Below, in pieces: positions 33,714-33,848 of a DNA stretch of 33,848 nucleotides. Every line of letters starts with the position of its first letter. Position 1 is the stretch's first letter. The DNA comes from JANRIC01 sp033765345 (GTDB taxonomy: Bacteria > Bacteroidota > Bacteroidia > Cytophagales > Microscillaceae), in contig JANRIC010000188.1 in the NCBI GenBank assembly GCA_033765345.1, forward strand, positions 1-33,848. The letters run 5' to 3'. Both the position numbers and the translations under genes were made by a program. The notes under the pieces were generated by a model, which had not been told where the DNA came from, searched no databases, and saw only the letters and a list, made by a program, of their open reading frames with translations.

Positions 33714-33848
33714 GAATTAAGAATTAAGAATTAAGAATTAAGAATTAAGAATTAAGAATTAAGAATTAAGAATTAAGAATTAAGAATTAAGAATTAAGAA
33801 TTAAGAATTAAGAATTAAGAATTAAGAATTAAGAATTAAGAATTAAGA
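33714..33848. repeat. Heptanucleotide simple repeat (GAATTAA)n
   Basis: GAATTAA is repeated without a mismatch about 19 times from 33714 to the window end and continues beyond it. A 7-bp unit is prone to slippage. It lies upstream of the predicted gldA promoter. It has no reading frame free of stops (TAA in every unit). Confidence 0.95.

Overview
The window looks like chromosome from a Bacteroidota bacterium, most likely of the Cytophagales type. The evidence is an AT-rich sequence with A/T-rich intergenic DNA, almost no Shine-Dalgarno sequences, and several -7 boxes of the Bacteroidota form TAnnTTTG. It also carries a GldA/GldF/GldG-type ABC system with a DUF4340 partner, tandem rhomboid proteases behind mutL, a short MenE, many lipoproteins with Bacteroidota-style lipoboxes, and a GH3/beta-lactamase fusion lipoprotein. 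No rRNA, tRNA, CRISPR array or complete insertion sequence was seen.

Layout. 1-85: start of a gene cut by the left edge, possibly an IS66-like transposase. 146-3211 (minus): a small membrane protein and a sodium/solute symporter-histidine kinase fusion. 3421-6393 (plus): an Omp85-type outer-membrane protein and a polysaccharide flippase. 6511-7845 (plus): ffh, with a clear terminator. 7921-8210: an AT-rich island bounded by inverted repeats. 8227-12797 (minus): a YtxH protein, then the mutL-rhomboid-rhomboid operon, then a two-TM protein. 12854-17137 (plus): the GH3/beta-lactamase lipoprotein and two more lipoproteins. 17230-19132 (minus): menE coupled to a duplicated TerB-like helical protein. 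19358-21194 (plus): a DUF2157/GDYXXLXY membrane pair. 21591-25993: an unknown small protein, a DinB-like protein (minus), a lipoprotein cytochrome c, a small membrane protein, a DUF187/GH10-like hydrolase and a lipoprotein. 26082-27256 (minus): a secreted protein built of SFPD repeats and an exported RidA. 27417-29190: an accessory-looking stretch with a 20-21 bp minisatellite, two copies of a ~118 bp repeat, and between them a two-gene operon of a nucleotidyltransferase-like protein and a small helical protein. 29213-33589 (minus): the gldA-gldF-gldG-DUF4340 operon. 33714-33848: a 7-bp simple repeat running off the right edge.

How it fits together. Most genes serve the cell envelope: surface polymer export, outer-membrane assembly, peptidoglycan turnover, lipoproteins, membrane proteolysis and the Gld transporter. 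ffh, mutL and menE are housekeeping. The best candidate for something undescribed is the two-gene unit at 28104-28986. It has a near-ideal Bacteroidota promoter (TTG-N19-TAATTTTG), a nucleotidyltransferase core motif (GS-x9-DxD), a small helical partner, and direct-repeat copies on both sides. A toxin-antitoxin or defence role is inference only. Other structures worth attention are the 21-bp array (two helical turns per unit), the heptanucleotide repeat just upstream of the predicted gldA promoter, and MutL's degenerate endonuclease motifs.
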